The notes under the pieces were generated by a model. It saw nothing but the letters and a program-made list of their open reading frames with translations, did not search any database and was not told the DNA's origin. From Symsagittifera roscoffensis (lineage: Eukaryota; Xenacoelomorpha; Acoela; Convolutidae), in the NCBI RefSeq assembly GCF_963678635.1, contig NC_087064.1:10763671-10827670 (forward strand): a stretch of DNA of 64,000 nucleotides, in the 5' to 3' direction. Of this stretch, positions 21,801 through 29,643 are shown piece after piece. Position numbers and translations under genes: made by a program. Position 1 is the first letter of the stretch. Every line of letters starts with the position of its first letter.

Positions 21801-22861
21801 GGCGCCGGAAAATTTTTTTTTTATTATTGGCCAGCCAAAAATGGATATCTATAATTCTACCAAAGGGACCCGTATCGAATTACATCGGGCTCATCTTCAT
21901 TCCAAAGTTCAACTTCTTATTAAGTTGCAGATCATGTCAAACTTGCATCTTTTGGTTATGTTTTGATTTTCAGGAGCGCGAAGCGCAAAAGGTGAATTTC
22001 AGTCCGGCCAAATATGGAGGGCAACCAAGTTCTATCACATCCAGTCACTCGCAAAGTGTTCTCGAAAGAAAAAAGGAACTAGAAGCGTTGAAACATGCTC
22101 GGGTAGACTTCCAAAGAAACGATTCTGCCCAAGTTGAAATTAATTCTGGATCACGAGAACGAGCTAACCGGGACAATGATTTGCAACAAATTCGGGAAAG
22201 ATTGCAACACCAAAATATATGGGATAATAATGCGAATGTAATGCAAAGCGACGACGTTAGTCGGCAATCAAAAGTAAAAGAAGCACAGATGCTGATTAGA
22301 AGCCAATCTTCCGAAGCTAAAAATATGTGGCTAGACCGGGAGAGAACAGCAAGCCAGAGTCTGGCTAGTCCAGTAAAGGTTAAGACGCCGTCATCGAAAC
22401 CGTTCACGTTCCAGCAGAACACTTTTCATGACACTCCTGGTGATTCGAATGAGGAGTCGGTATACAGCTATTCTCAGCCGCATGTCTCTCCAGCTGACAT
22501 TTACTCGGGATATAGTTATGACAACCAAGTTAGAGATGATAACATGGCGAATAGTTATAACCAGTCGAGCAATGATTATGGTTATGCTACACCTGAAGAC
22601 AATTACAGTTATGGTTATGGGAATTATCACGACGGTAATGATTATGAACAAGTGGAGCAGTATCCATCTGATATGCCATTGGCAACAAGTATTCAGGCAA
22701 AAGCTCTTTATGATTATGACGCAATCGATGACTCTGAGATCACAATTCGTATTGATGACGTAATCACGTCAATTGAGCAGATCGACCCCGGATGGTGGCG
22801 AGGAGTTTCGGCCACGGGGCAAATTGGCTTGTTTCCGGCGAATTACGTTGAGCTTATTTGA
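9634..22861 (+). CDS. DBNL: Drebrin-like / Abp1 actin-binding protein (ADF-H + SH3), complete
   Basis: Six exons, 9634-9859, 12185-12314, 12910-13099, 15390-15623, 16927-17163 and 21974-22861, join in one frame with GT-AG introns to give 634 residues. Residues 1 to ~125 form an ADF-H (cofilin-like) domain, with [31 protein letters not shown] and [11 protein letters not shown] as its most recognisable parts. [27 protein letters not shown] and FWAQ follow, as in drebrin-like proteins. A charged Gln/Arg/Glu linker and a Tyr/Asn-rich stretch lead to a C-terminal SH3 domain at ~580-634 ([22 protein letters not shown]). Family members bind F-actin and couple it through SH3 to endocytosis and signalling. 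The ATG is the first after an in-frame stop. The protein is longer than the ~430-residue vertebrate form, mainly because of a triplicated linker module. Confidence 0.93.
9860..12184. other. Drebrin-like gene intron 1 (2.3 kb)
   Basis: It holds a G/C-tract-family fragment around 10435-10520 (GGTCGACCAAATGGATTTTC), part of a SINE-like element at 10755-10965, and two copies of the dispersed ~0.5-kb repeat at about 11262-11720 and 11740-11990. No coding signal is seen. Confidence 0.6.
12185..13099 (+). CDS. DBNL: Drebrin-like gene exons 2-3 (end of ADF-H domain and conserved post-ADF segment)
   Basis: Exon 2 (12185-12314) enters in phase 2 and encodes [13 protein letters not shown] through HLTVTA. 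Exon 3 (12910-13099) completes Arg across the junction and encodes [20 protein letters not shown], then YGVHKEK, and ends ...DQFWAQ before a CAG|GTAATC donor in phase 0. The motif order is that of DBNL/Abp1 proteins (HVTINARAEED, then NYSFHKES, then APVGSVYQKTNAV). This excludes coactosin or cofilin, which lack the post-ADF segment. Confidence 0.92.
12356..12571 (+). mobile_element. MITE copy 1, intron 2 of the drebrin-like gene
   Basis: A 216-bp element begins GGCTCTTTTCC and ends GGAAAAAAGCC. It is flanked by AATTAATA and AATTAATG, an 8-bp target duplication with one mismatch. The inner sequences TTTCCCCTCACC and AAGGGGGGACTGG are extended inverted ends. It lies 41 bp inside the intron. A ~215-bp length without coding capacity marks a MITE. 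The 8-9 bp duplications fit hAT, P or Merlin families. Confidence 0.75.
12605..12835 (+). mobile_element. SINE-like element with good A and B boxes
   Basis: A degenerate hairpin head (GCGCTTGCAATTAGTAAGC, near 12615) is followed by ATCAAATCGG. The tRNA-like part at 12734-12812 has A box TAGTCTAGAGG and B box GGTTCGAATCT. The sequence can form a five-pair anticodon stem (GGGAC/GTCCT) and six of seven acceptor pairs. The anticodon loop GGCAAAA lacks the invariant U33, so a functional tRNA gene is unlikely. Confidence 0.55.
13145..13359 (+). mobile_element. MITE copy 2, intron 3 of the drebrin-like gene
   Basis: A 215-bp element of the same family as 12356-12571. It begins GGCTCTTTTCCAATTTCCC, ends GGGGGACTGGAAAAGAGTC, and is flanked by a perfect 8-bp target duplication CAAAATTC (13137-13144 and 13360-13367). 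It starts 45 bp after the 5' splice site at 13100. Confidence 0.85.
13397..14297 (-). mobile_element. hAT transposon deletion derivative with intact ends
   Basis: A 901-bp element bounded by terminal inverted repeats CAGGGATTATCAAAGGTTAA (left) and its complement (right), flanked by a perfect 8-bp target duplication ATTCTCGA (13389-13396 and 14298-14305). Subterminal regions of ~100 bp are packed with GGTTAACCG / CGGTTAAT repeats, probable transposase binding sites. The - strand encodes parts of a hAT transposase. The 8-bp duplication and CAGGG tips are diagnostic of the hAT superfamily. The perfect duplication suggests a fairly recent insertion into intron 3 of the drebrin-like gene. Confidence 0.93.
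13549..14103 (-). pseudogene. Truncated hAT transposase: BED finger joined to dimerisation domain
   Basis: Reading the - strand from about 14103, [20 protein letters not shown] and [16 protein letters not shown] then [12 protein letters not shown] form a BED-type zinc finger (C-x2-C ... H-x4-H). After a frame change near 13910, [20 protein letters not shown] begins an open stretch that ends in [39 protein letters not shown]. This is the C-terminal hAT dimerisation signature (S-x-VERxFSxAG...R-x-RLxPxNxE-xLxFLK). The RNase-H-like catalytic core between them is missing. The product cannot transpose DNA. It might still bind ends or dimerise if expressed, but the frame break argues against that. 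Confidence 0.85.
14306..15389. other. Rest of drebrin-like gene intron 3
   Basis: It contains a diverged piece of the dispersed ~0.5-kb repeat at about 14600-14830. A repeat at 15120-15310 starts GGTCGACCAAATTGATTTTC and ends in a C10 homopolymer run. No coding signal is seen before the acceptor at 15389. Confidence 0.5.
15390..15623 (+). CDS. DBNL: Drebrin-like gene exon 4: linker module copy A (78 codons)
   Basis: A phase 0-0 exon. It opens with a charged [10 protein letters not shown] segment and encodes [20 protein letters not shown] followed by RVDFQ. The same sequence order recurs in exon 5 and at the start of exon 6. The exon is a multiple of three with both ends in phase 0, so it can be skipped or duplicated without a frameshift. 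Confidence 0.9.
15624..16926. other. Drebrin-like gene intron 4, mostly a hairpin-headed SINE-like element
   Basis: An element occupies 16119-16852. Its head hairpin is CCCTTGC-GATAA-GCAAGGG (16125-16143), then TATTGCAATCGGGTACTAGA. Its 3' tail is ATCGCAAGTGTTGCGAAGTT / CCGCTTCGCCTCTTTG. The flanks show nothing recognisable. Confidence 0.6.
16927..17163 (+). CDS. DBNL: Drebrin-like gene exon 5: linker module copy B (79 codons)
   Basis: A phase 0-0 exon beginning [20 protein letters not shown] and carrying [20 protein letters not shown] then [18 protein letters not shown]. It is clearly homologous along its whole length to exon 4, and its core is nearly identical to that in exon 6. It ends with CAG|GTATTT. 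Confidence 0.92.
17348..17379. repeat. Perfect 11-bp inverted repeat (hairpin)
   Basis: GTTGTACGGTT and AACCGTACAAC are separated by a ~9-base loop, immediately upstream of a C-run. A second GTACGGTTCAACC lies near 17640. The function is unknown. It may be the edge of a mobile element. Confidence 0.7.
19766..20449 (+). mobile_element. Diverged GTTCCGAC-type element (family E)
   Basis: It begins TTGTTCCGACTTTGGAAG and ends in GCAGTCGGAACATACAGGGC / GAGCAGTCTTGTT. An additional end-like segment at 20223-20272 (GCAGTCGGAACATTCAGGGC) suggests a nested or duplicated copy. It directly abuts the full copy that follows. Confidence 0.6.
20447..20982 (+). mobile_element. GTTCCGAC-type element (family E), full copy
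   Basis: 536 bp. The left end TTGTTCCGAC leads into a hairpin CTTTCG-ATA-CGAAAG. The right end has GGCAGTCGGAACATTCAGGG, then a second hairpin CAGGGC-TTC-GCCCTG, then ATACGAGCAGTCTTGTT. Internal landmarks are TTAACGCGCGATATAATTCG, CGTAAGCGGAGATTTAATCC and GGCGTGTGGGGGGATGAT. It has no coding capacity. The subterminal inverted GTTCCGAC/GTCGGAAC pair plus 3' hairpin is reminiscent of Helitron-like nonautonomous elements, but the class is unproven. Other pieces are at 37105-37345, 43297-43370 (reverse), 45390-45870 and 52745-52870. Confidence 0.65.
21600..21785 (+). repeat. G/C-tract repeat family copy
   Basis: It contains CCGACCAATTTGATTTTCC and AGCTCTCCAAAAGTGCTATA and ends in a run of about 18 C. 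Related copies lie at 10435-10520, 15120-15310 and 43380-43550, each with a GACCAA(A/T)TTGATTTTC-like start, and all but the first with a C or G homopolymer at the same distal place. Confidence 0.6.
21974..22861 (+). CDS. DBNL: Drebrin-like gene exon 6: linker module copy C, Tyr-rich region, SH3 domain, stop
   Basis: 296 codons including TGA (22859-22861). It starts [20 protein letters not shown], carries the third [19 protein letters not shown] core, then Gln/Asn/Ser-rich and Tyr-rich low-complexity sequence ([14 protein letters not shown]). It ends in an SH3 domain with the ALYDY, WW and GLFPANYV landmarks needed for proline-motif binding. The Tyr-rich stretch, with repeated Y-S/G-Y, may hold phosphorylation sites (inference). 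Confidence 0.95.
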   Translation, partial: EREAQKVNFSPAKYGGQPSSITSSHSQSVLERKKELEALKHARVDFQRNDSAQVEINSGSRERANRDNDLQQIRERLQHQNIWDNNANVMQSDDVSRQSKVKEAQMLIRSQSSEAKNMWLDRERTASQSLASPVKVKTPSSKPFTFQQNTFHDTPGDSNEESVYSYSQPHVSPADIYSGYSYDNQVRDDNMANSYNQSSNDYGYATPEDNYSYGYGNYHDGNDYEQVEQYPSDMPLATSIQAKALYDYDAIDDSEITIRIDDVITSIEQIDPGWWRGVSATGQIGLFPANYVELI

Positions 22862-22864
22862 AAT

Positions 22865-22870
22865 AATAAA
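22865..22870 (+). terminator. Polyadenylation signal AATAAA three bases after the stop
   Basis: AATAAA begins three bases past the TGA of the drebrin-like gene. A second AATAAA lies near 23165. If the first is used, the 3' UTR would be only tens of bases long. The second gives a more usual ~0.3-kb UTR. This was read directly, and usage is unknown. Confidence 0.5.
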
Positions 22871-23825
22871 CGATTTTAGTTTGAGCTATAGTAGCAAAAA
22901 AAACTTTATATGCCAATGCCAATTTTTTTGACCGATCAATTTGGCAGTCAAGAGATATCAAACTGTAGGTCATTCTGTAATGTTGTGTTGGATTTTTTTT
23001 TTTAATCAGCCAACACTAATTGTGAAAATATTTTTTGCTTGTAGCTCAATCATTTGTTTTAAATTATCTATCAAAATATATATCTCTATGCTTCAGCAAT
23101 TAAGTCATATCAAAGTTTGCATTGTAAATAATGTTCTGCGATTGAGTTTTGTAAATATTTCAGTAAATAAACTAGTTCCGCTGATTTTTTGTAAATTTTA
23201 AGCCTTTCAAATGTTTAGAAATTTTTGAATGTCACAGTTTCTCTGCTGATTTCCTGTTTAGTTGTTATTCAGCAATTAGTTCAATCTTTGAGAATTATTT
23301 TTTAACGGGTTGGACGCAAGCGGGGGAATCTCGAATCACAGAATATTCAATTGGAAGTTTTCTATTGTTTTGGTCTTCTGATATGCTGAACTGGGGAGTA
23401 AGGAACTATGTGCACGGAATTATTTTCTTGGAAGTGTAAGGAATGTTTTTTTCTACATTTTGACAAAAAAGAAAGCTTGTAGAATAACAAACGTGGTTTC
23501 AATTGAAGCCTTTTTTGTAGTGTCTTGTAATCGGGAACTATATTTTTCCTTCAAGCTATTTTTCTCAATAATTTGTAAGAATCAAGTGCAATGGGTGACA
23601 CGTGAAAGTGGCTGACACGCTAAACTGGTGCGTATTTGTTTAAAGATTTTCAATGCGTTCATTTTGTTGTTCTCCTTTTTTGTTCAAACGCTAGCTATTT
23701 TACCTAGTACAACGTAGTGTTTTCAAAATCGACTAGGTGATTCATTTTTTTACTCACTAATTTTTCGAAAGAAAGGTTATCAAAAAAATTTAGTGAAAAA
23801 TTCCTGGTTTTCTTTGCAATTTTAG
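22871..23825. other. Intergenic / 3' flank of the drebrin-like gene
   Basis: AT-rich, with no recognised gene. TGTAGTGTCTTGTAATCGGG near 23520 is a degenerate head of the hairpin-type SINE-like family. The 23826 boundary is the left edge of the large tandem duplication. Confidence 0.5.
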
Positions 23826-26559
23826 TTATTCTATTTTCGTTTTTTTAAATCAAATGTCATTTGTATTATTACAGAAGCGAGCTATTGAGTTTTCTAACAA
23901 ATAAAAATGATCATTTGATGGAACTTTTAGTGCATGACCTTGACAATTAAATAGCATCTTTTATTCGGTTTATTGGTGGCTGATGTTTGTTGACTTTCAA
24001 GCGGTCATGGAGACGTGTGAATCTTAATATCTAGATTAAAGAGTCGATTCCGCCACATATCAGAATATCTTTTTTAACGCTTATTTTACCGTTTTTTTGC
24101 TTGTGTTTGCCTCTTTGTCCAATACAATGTGGTGTTCTGAGGTTTTTCTCTGATGATCAGACGCTGACAAGTTTTCGTTCCCCATTTTTAAAAGATCAAA
24201 TTTTAGTGCTCGTTGTAGTTTTTAAGACTCATGAACATAGTGACTACTCTGATGTAGGCCTTGGTGATTTTTTGTTTGTTTTTTTTTTTTGATTTTTTGT
24301 TCGTTTTTTTTTCATGAAAGTCTTGAAGTTTGTTCACGCTCAATTTTGATTTTTCGCGGTTTAACTTGTGATTTCTTGATAAGTTCAGTGCATTTCCGTT
24401 GTTAAAAGGAAGGCAAAGTCCAATATCGAACAGCAAAAGTGTAAAGGTCGCGAAAAACGTGATTCACTTCTAATTTCCAGAAAGGAAATTAATTATCAGA
24501 TTTACCAGCGAAAGTTGAAGGTTTTTGGAAAAAGAAGTCAGTTTTTTTTTCAGTTTTCGTGCGTTCATTACTTTTTTCAAACTGTCAGTTGGCTATGTTT
24601 TTTCTTCCTTTTGCTAAAAAAAGCTAACTACGGCTTATGTATCACGCCTCAAATGCCCCAAAAATACGGGAACACTATGTGAACAAGGTGTAGAAAATAA
24701 ATTAATTGCCTAATCAATTAGTGATGGACAGGTCCCAGATGTAAGGTAATTAACACTTTTTCGTAGTTAACTATCTATAAAAATGAAATTAACTATCCGA
24801 TTTCCCAACAAAATATAAAAATAAACCTATTGATCCTAAATTCAGTGCATTTACATTGTTAAAAGGAGTGCAAACTGCACTATCGAAAAGCAATGTGTAA
24901 AGGTCACGAAAAAACTTGATCGACTTCTAAGTTCGAAAAATGAAATTAACTATCCGATTTCCCAACAAATTAAAAAAATAAACCTATTGATCCAGTTTTC
25001 TCAAATCTGGTTAATTTTAGCAAATAAGTGTCTTGCAAATTCAAAGAGCCCTAAGTCTATCTTTTTTTCTCGTTGCATTCATTTTTCTTTTTCAACTGTG
25101 AGTTGGCTATTTTTTTCATTTTCAATTCTTTTGCTTAAAGAAATGCAAACTACGGATAACGTCTCACGTGTCAAATGCCTCAATTTTTCAGGAAAAGTTT
25201 TAAAGTTTGTTCACGCTCAACTTTACTTTTTCGCGGTTTGATTTTTGACTTTTTTTCAAGTTCAGCTCATTTCATTTGTTAAGAGGAAGGTAAACTCCAC
25301 TATCGAACAGCGAAAGTTAGAAGGTCACGAAAAACTTGATCGACTTCTAGTTTCGAATGGACTTAACTTTTTTAGATTTCTCAGAGAAATAAATTTTTTA
25401 CCTTATGATCCAGTTTTCTCAAGTTGGGTTGTTTTTATCGGAAAAGTGTCAATCGTCAATTATTCTAGAAATTCAAAGACCTTTAAGGCCATCTATTTCT
25501 ATCTTGTATCACAGCTTTTTTCTTATTATCCAAGAATTACACTGAAACTACCTAGTTTGAACGTTTGCGCAAATCTTTAAAATTTGTGGACAGCTATTAA
25601 AGTCTTTTAATCAAAGATTTTGGATTTCTTTCGTAAAAATCAAATTTTTTGGCTATCAAGCTAAAATATTTTTTCTTATACAGGTTTTTGGAGATTTTAT
25701 TTTTCTGCAACTTTGTCGAGCTTTTTAGATACCTTTTGCTTAGGCTCCTTATGATACAACTTACTCCTCAATTCACTTGATAGTGTCATCGTTATTCTCG
25801 ATTAACTTTCAAAAAGCTAAAATTATCTATTTTTAGGGGTAAAATTTTGGTTCGGAAATTTGCAAAAAAAATTTGCAAATATATGGTACATTTTCAATAT
25901 GATCATATTATGACTGTTGGTTATGGTTTCAAAATACGTGCTCTTTGCGCTTTCCAAATACGGTGCCCTTCATTTTTCAGTTAGGGAACATCTCGTTTCT
26001 GACAATTAGCTTACTTTTAATTGCTGTTTTCTTCATGATTTAGCTATATCCTTTTTAAATTTGATTTGCTATCACTTTGTGGTTATGTTTATTTTTTAAA
26101 TGAACTTATGTTCTCTATTTGAAAATACGTAACAAACCATTGTCAATTTCATCTCGTTCTATGCGGACAATTTTTAAGCTATTTTATTTTTCTGCAGCCA
26201 ATTCATTTGGTATATGTGTGGCTTGGTACTGCATTTTTTCTTTCATATCTCATTAGTTTTTGTTGTTTTTGTGCATGATTGAATATATTAAACCATAAGA
26301 GTTGACAATGAAAATGAAACTGGAAGCTTTGACAGGGATTTCTTTAACTATGTCCACCCTATCGAACCTAGTAAAGAATGAAAAAGCACCCCTATAAAGA
26401 ACTAAATCAGTAATTGAGCGGGTGTTGAACCTCTTAACGTTTATATTTCCCCCTTTTGTCGTGGGGGGGGGGGGGGCGTATAGCTAAAGAGATCTTTTTG
26501 ACAGTGTAATCCAGAGTGGAAATGGATTCAACAGAAAGGTACATGCCTATGAGAATGAG
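23826..26559 (+). repeat. Large tandem duplication, unit 1 (2734 bp)
   Basis: Unit 1 begins TTATTCTATTTTCG and is repeated from 26560. It contains a tRNA-like SINE fragment (AGTCGATTCCGCC near 24045), copies of the dispersed ~0.5-kb repeat and a G14 run at 26461-26476. It ends inside a copy of the transporter gene's 5' exon. Compared with unit 2, a ~385-bp internal segment is replaced by ~60 bp around 24772-24835. The copies differ by scattered substitutions and indels, so the event is not brand new. Confidence 0.9.
26515..26559 (+). pseudogene. Truncated duplicate of an ABC transporter 5' exon
   Basis: 45 bases (15 codons, [17 protein letters not shown]) match the start of the transporter exon at 29506 with one change (AGT for AAT). 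They then jump straight into TTATTCTATTTTCGG, the left edge of the next duplication unit, where the same frame soon meets TAA. The acceptor CCAG is kept but there is no donor, so the copy cannot act as a normal internal exon. Confidence 0.85.
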
Positions 26560-29550
26560 TTATTCTATTTTCGGTTTTTTTAATCAAATGTCATTTGTAA
26601 TATTACAGAAGCGAGCTATTGAGTTTTCTAACAAATAAAAATGATCATTTGATGGAACTTTTGGTGCATGACCTTGACAATTAAATAGCATCTTTTATTC
26701 GGTTTATTGGTGGCTGATGTTTGTTGACTTTCAAGCGGTCATGGAGACGTGTGACTCTCAATATCTAGATTAAAGAGTCGATTCCGCCACATATCAGAAT
26801 ATCTTTTTTAACGCTTATTTAACCGTTTTTTTTTGCTTGTGTTTGCCTCTTTGTCCAATACAGTGTGGTGTTCTGAGGTTTTTCTCTGATGATCAGACGC
26901 TGACAAGTTTTCGTTCCCCATTTTTAAAAGATCAAATTTTAGTGCTCGTTGTAGTTTTTAAGACTCATGAACATAGTGACTACTCTGATGTAGGCCTTGG
27001 TGATTTTTTGTTCGTTTTTTTTTTATTTTTTGTTCGTTTTTTTTTTCATGAAAGTCTTGAAGTTTGTTCACGCTCAATTTTGATTTTTCGCGGTTTAACT
27101 TGTGATTTCTTGATAAGTTCAGTGCATTTCCGTTGTTAAAAGGAAGGCAAAGTCCAATATCGAACAGCAAAAGTGTAAAGGTCGCGAAAAACGTGATTCA
27201 CTTCTAATTTCCAGAAAGGAAATTAATTATCAGATTTACCAGCGAAAGTTGAAGGTTTTTGGAAAAAGAAGTCAGTTTTTTTTCAGTTTTCGTGCGTTCA
27301 TTACTTTTTTCAAACTGTCAGTTGGCTATGTTTTTTCTTCCTTTTGCTAAAAAAAGCTAATTACGGCTTATGTATCACGCCTCAAATGCCCCAAAAATAC
27401 GGGAACATTATGTGAACAAGGTGTAGAAAATAAATTAATTGCGTAATCAATTAGTGATGGACAGGTCCCAGATGTAAGGTAATTAACACTTTTTCGTAGT
27501 TAACTATCTATTTTTGAGAAAGTAGAGGAAATGTACTAATCAGTTGTGCGCTTTATTTTAACTATTTCTGTTGAAATTATCCAGAAAACCGACAGTATTT
27601 CAAAAATTACACGCCAACATTGGCATCTTCACCATAGCCTGCATTAAATCTTTGTAAATTTAAAATTTTTAATTAACTTTTCTTCAACTCATTTGATCAT
27701 TTTTAGGAACTGTTTTGTCAACTAAAATGGTTTTTTATTTAACTAAAATCCGGTGCCAGTTTTCAGGTTTGAAAACAGTTGTCAGGTTTTTCATCAATAT
27801 ATTAAGAGTCAATGATTTGTTTTTAGTTTTTTCAGGAAAAGTTTTAAAGTTTGTTCACGCTCAACTTTACTTTTTCGCGGTTTGATTTTTGATTTTTTCC
27901 TAAATTCAGTGCATTTACATTGTTAAAAGGAGTGCAAACTGCACTATCGAAAAGCAATGTGTAAAGGTCACGAAAAACTTGATCGACTTCTAAGTTCGAA
28001 AAATGAAATTAACTATCCGATTTCCCAACAAAATAAAAAAATAAACCTATTGATCCAGTTTTCTCAAATCTGGTTAATTTTAGCAAATAAGTGTCTTGCA
28101 AATTCAAAGAGCCCTAAGTCTATCTTTTTTTCTCGTTGCATTCATTTTTCTTTTTCAACTGTGAGTTGGCTATTTTTTTCATTTTCAATTCTTTTGCTTA
28201 AAGAAATGCAAACTACGGATAACGTCTCACGTGTCAAATGCCTCAATTTTTCAGGAAAAGTTTTAAAGTTTGTTCACGCTCAACTTTACTTTTTCGCGGT
28301 TTGATTTTTGACTTTTTTTCAAGTTCAGCTCATTTCATTTGTTAAGAGGAAGGTAAACTCCACTATCGAACAGCGAAAATTAGAAGGTCACGAAAAACTT
28401 GATCGACTTCTAGTTTCGAAATGGACTTAACTTTTTTAGATTTCTCAGAGAAATAATTTTTTTACCTTTAAGGCCATCTATTTTTATCTTGGTTTATCAG
28501 CTTTTTTCTTATTATCCAAGAATTACGCTGAAACTACCTAGTTTGAACGTTTGCGCAAATCTTTAAAATTTGTGGACAGCTATTAAAGTCTTTTAATCAA
28601 AGATTTTGGATTTCTTTAGTAAAAATCAAATTTTTTGGCTATCAAGCTAAAATATTTTTTCTTATACAGGGTTTTGGAGATTTTATTTTTCTGCAACTTT
28701 GTCGGGCTTTTTAGATACCTTTTGCTTAGGCTCCTTATGATACAACTTACTCATCAATTCACTTCATAGTGTCATCGTAATTCTTGATTAACTTTCAAAA
28801 AGCTAAAATTATCTATTTTCGGGGTAAAGTTTTGGTTCGGAAATTTGCAAAAAAAAAAATTGCAAATATATGGTACATTTTCAATATGATCATATTATGA
28901 CTGTTGGTTATGGTTTCAAAATACGTGCTCTTTGCGCTTTCCAAATACGGTGCCATTCATTTTTCAGTTAGGGAACATCGCGTTTCTGACAATTAGCTTA
29001 CTTTTAATTGCTGTTTTCTTCATGATTTAGCTATATCCTTTTTAAATTTGATTTGCTATCACTTTGTGGTTATGTTTATTTTTAAATGAACGTATGTTCT
29101 CTATTTGAAAACACGTAACAAACCATTGTCATTTTCATATCGTTCTATGCGGACAATTTTTAAGCTATTATATTTTTCTGCAGCCAATTCAGTTGGTATA
29201 TGTGTGGCTTGGTACTGCATTTTTTTCTTTCATATCTCATTAGTTTTTGTTGTTTTTGTGCATGATTGAATATATTAAACCATGAGAGATGACAATGAAA
29301 ATGAAACTGGAAGCTTTGACAGGGATCTCTTTAACTATGTCCACCCTATCGAACCTAGTAAAGAATGAATAAGCACCCCTATAAAGAACTAAAGCAGTAA
29401 TTGAGCGGGTGTTGAACCTCTTAACGTTTATCGTTTATATTTCCCCCTTTGTCGGGGGGGGGGGGGGCGTGTAGTTAAAGAGATCTTTTTGACAGTGTAA
29501 TCCAGAATGGAAATGGATTCAACAGAAAGGTACATGCCTATGAGAATGAG
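26560..29550 (+). repeat. Large tandem duplication, unit 2 (2991 bp)
   Basis: Direct repeat of 23826-26559, ending at the same GAGAATGAG but here continuing into the intact exon (GGGCTTTGAAC...). It contains a candidate transporter start (29282) that unit 1 has as ATA, a G-run at 29456-29467, and an extra segment at about 27511-27895 absent from unit 1. Confidence 0.9.
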
Positions 29551-29643
29551 GGCTTTGAACACTCAGAGCCGAAGTGCTCCGATGCCAACCAAGAGAAAGA
29601 AGACAAAGAAGAAGCTGTAAAGAAAGTGGGGTTGTTTTCAGTT
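29282..29643 (+). CDS. ABC transporter 5' exons, candidate start (29282-29357) and exon 29483/29506-29643
   Basis: The N-terminal cytosolic tail, ending [11 protein letters not shown] before a GTGAGT donor, is secure from 29506. It has no ATG and meets an in-frame TAA upstream, so a further exon is needed. One solution is ATG at 29282 reading [20 protein letters not shown] then HPIEP, donor A|GTAAAG at 29358, acceptor AAAGAG|AT at 29483, giving [15 protein letters not shown] in frame. The acceptor is weak, lying just after a G-run, so this start is tentative. The alternative acceptor CCAG at 29505 would need a different first exon. Confidence 0.5.

Larger units (their letters stand above)
17164..21973. 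other. Drebrin-like gene intron 5 (4.8 kb), repeat-filled
   Basis: It holds an 11-bp perfect hairpin GTTGTACGGTT...AACCGTACAAC at 17348-17379 followed by a C-run, and a long hairpin-tailed element at about 17985-19205. The dispersed ~0.5-kb repeat is present at 19350-19600 and 21115-21460. Two neighbouring GTTCCGAC-type elements lie at 19766-20449 and 20447-20982, and a G/C-tract repeat at 21600-21785 ends in a long C-run. No exon was found, although module-like exons might have been expected here. Confidence 0.6.

Noticed and set aside
22428..22763. Met/Thr/Val-rich 111-residue frame and Ile/Val-rich antisense frame
   Set aside because: They are out-of-frame and antisense shadows of the Tyr-rich part of the drebrin-like exon 6.
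24101..24292. Open frame duplicated at 26837 (MCLPLCPIQCGVLRF...)
   Set aside because: It is duplicated only because it lies in the large tandem duplication. It overlaps the SINE tail and dispersed repeat and has no acceptor or donor pattern.
22862..29281. Trans-spliced leader or operon between the drebrin-like and transporter genes
   Set aside because: The 6.4-kb gap with large repeats is far too long for a typical trans-spliced operon, and no spliced-leader-like motif was seen.
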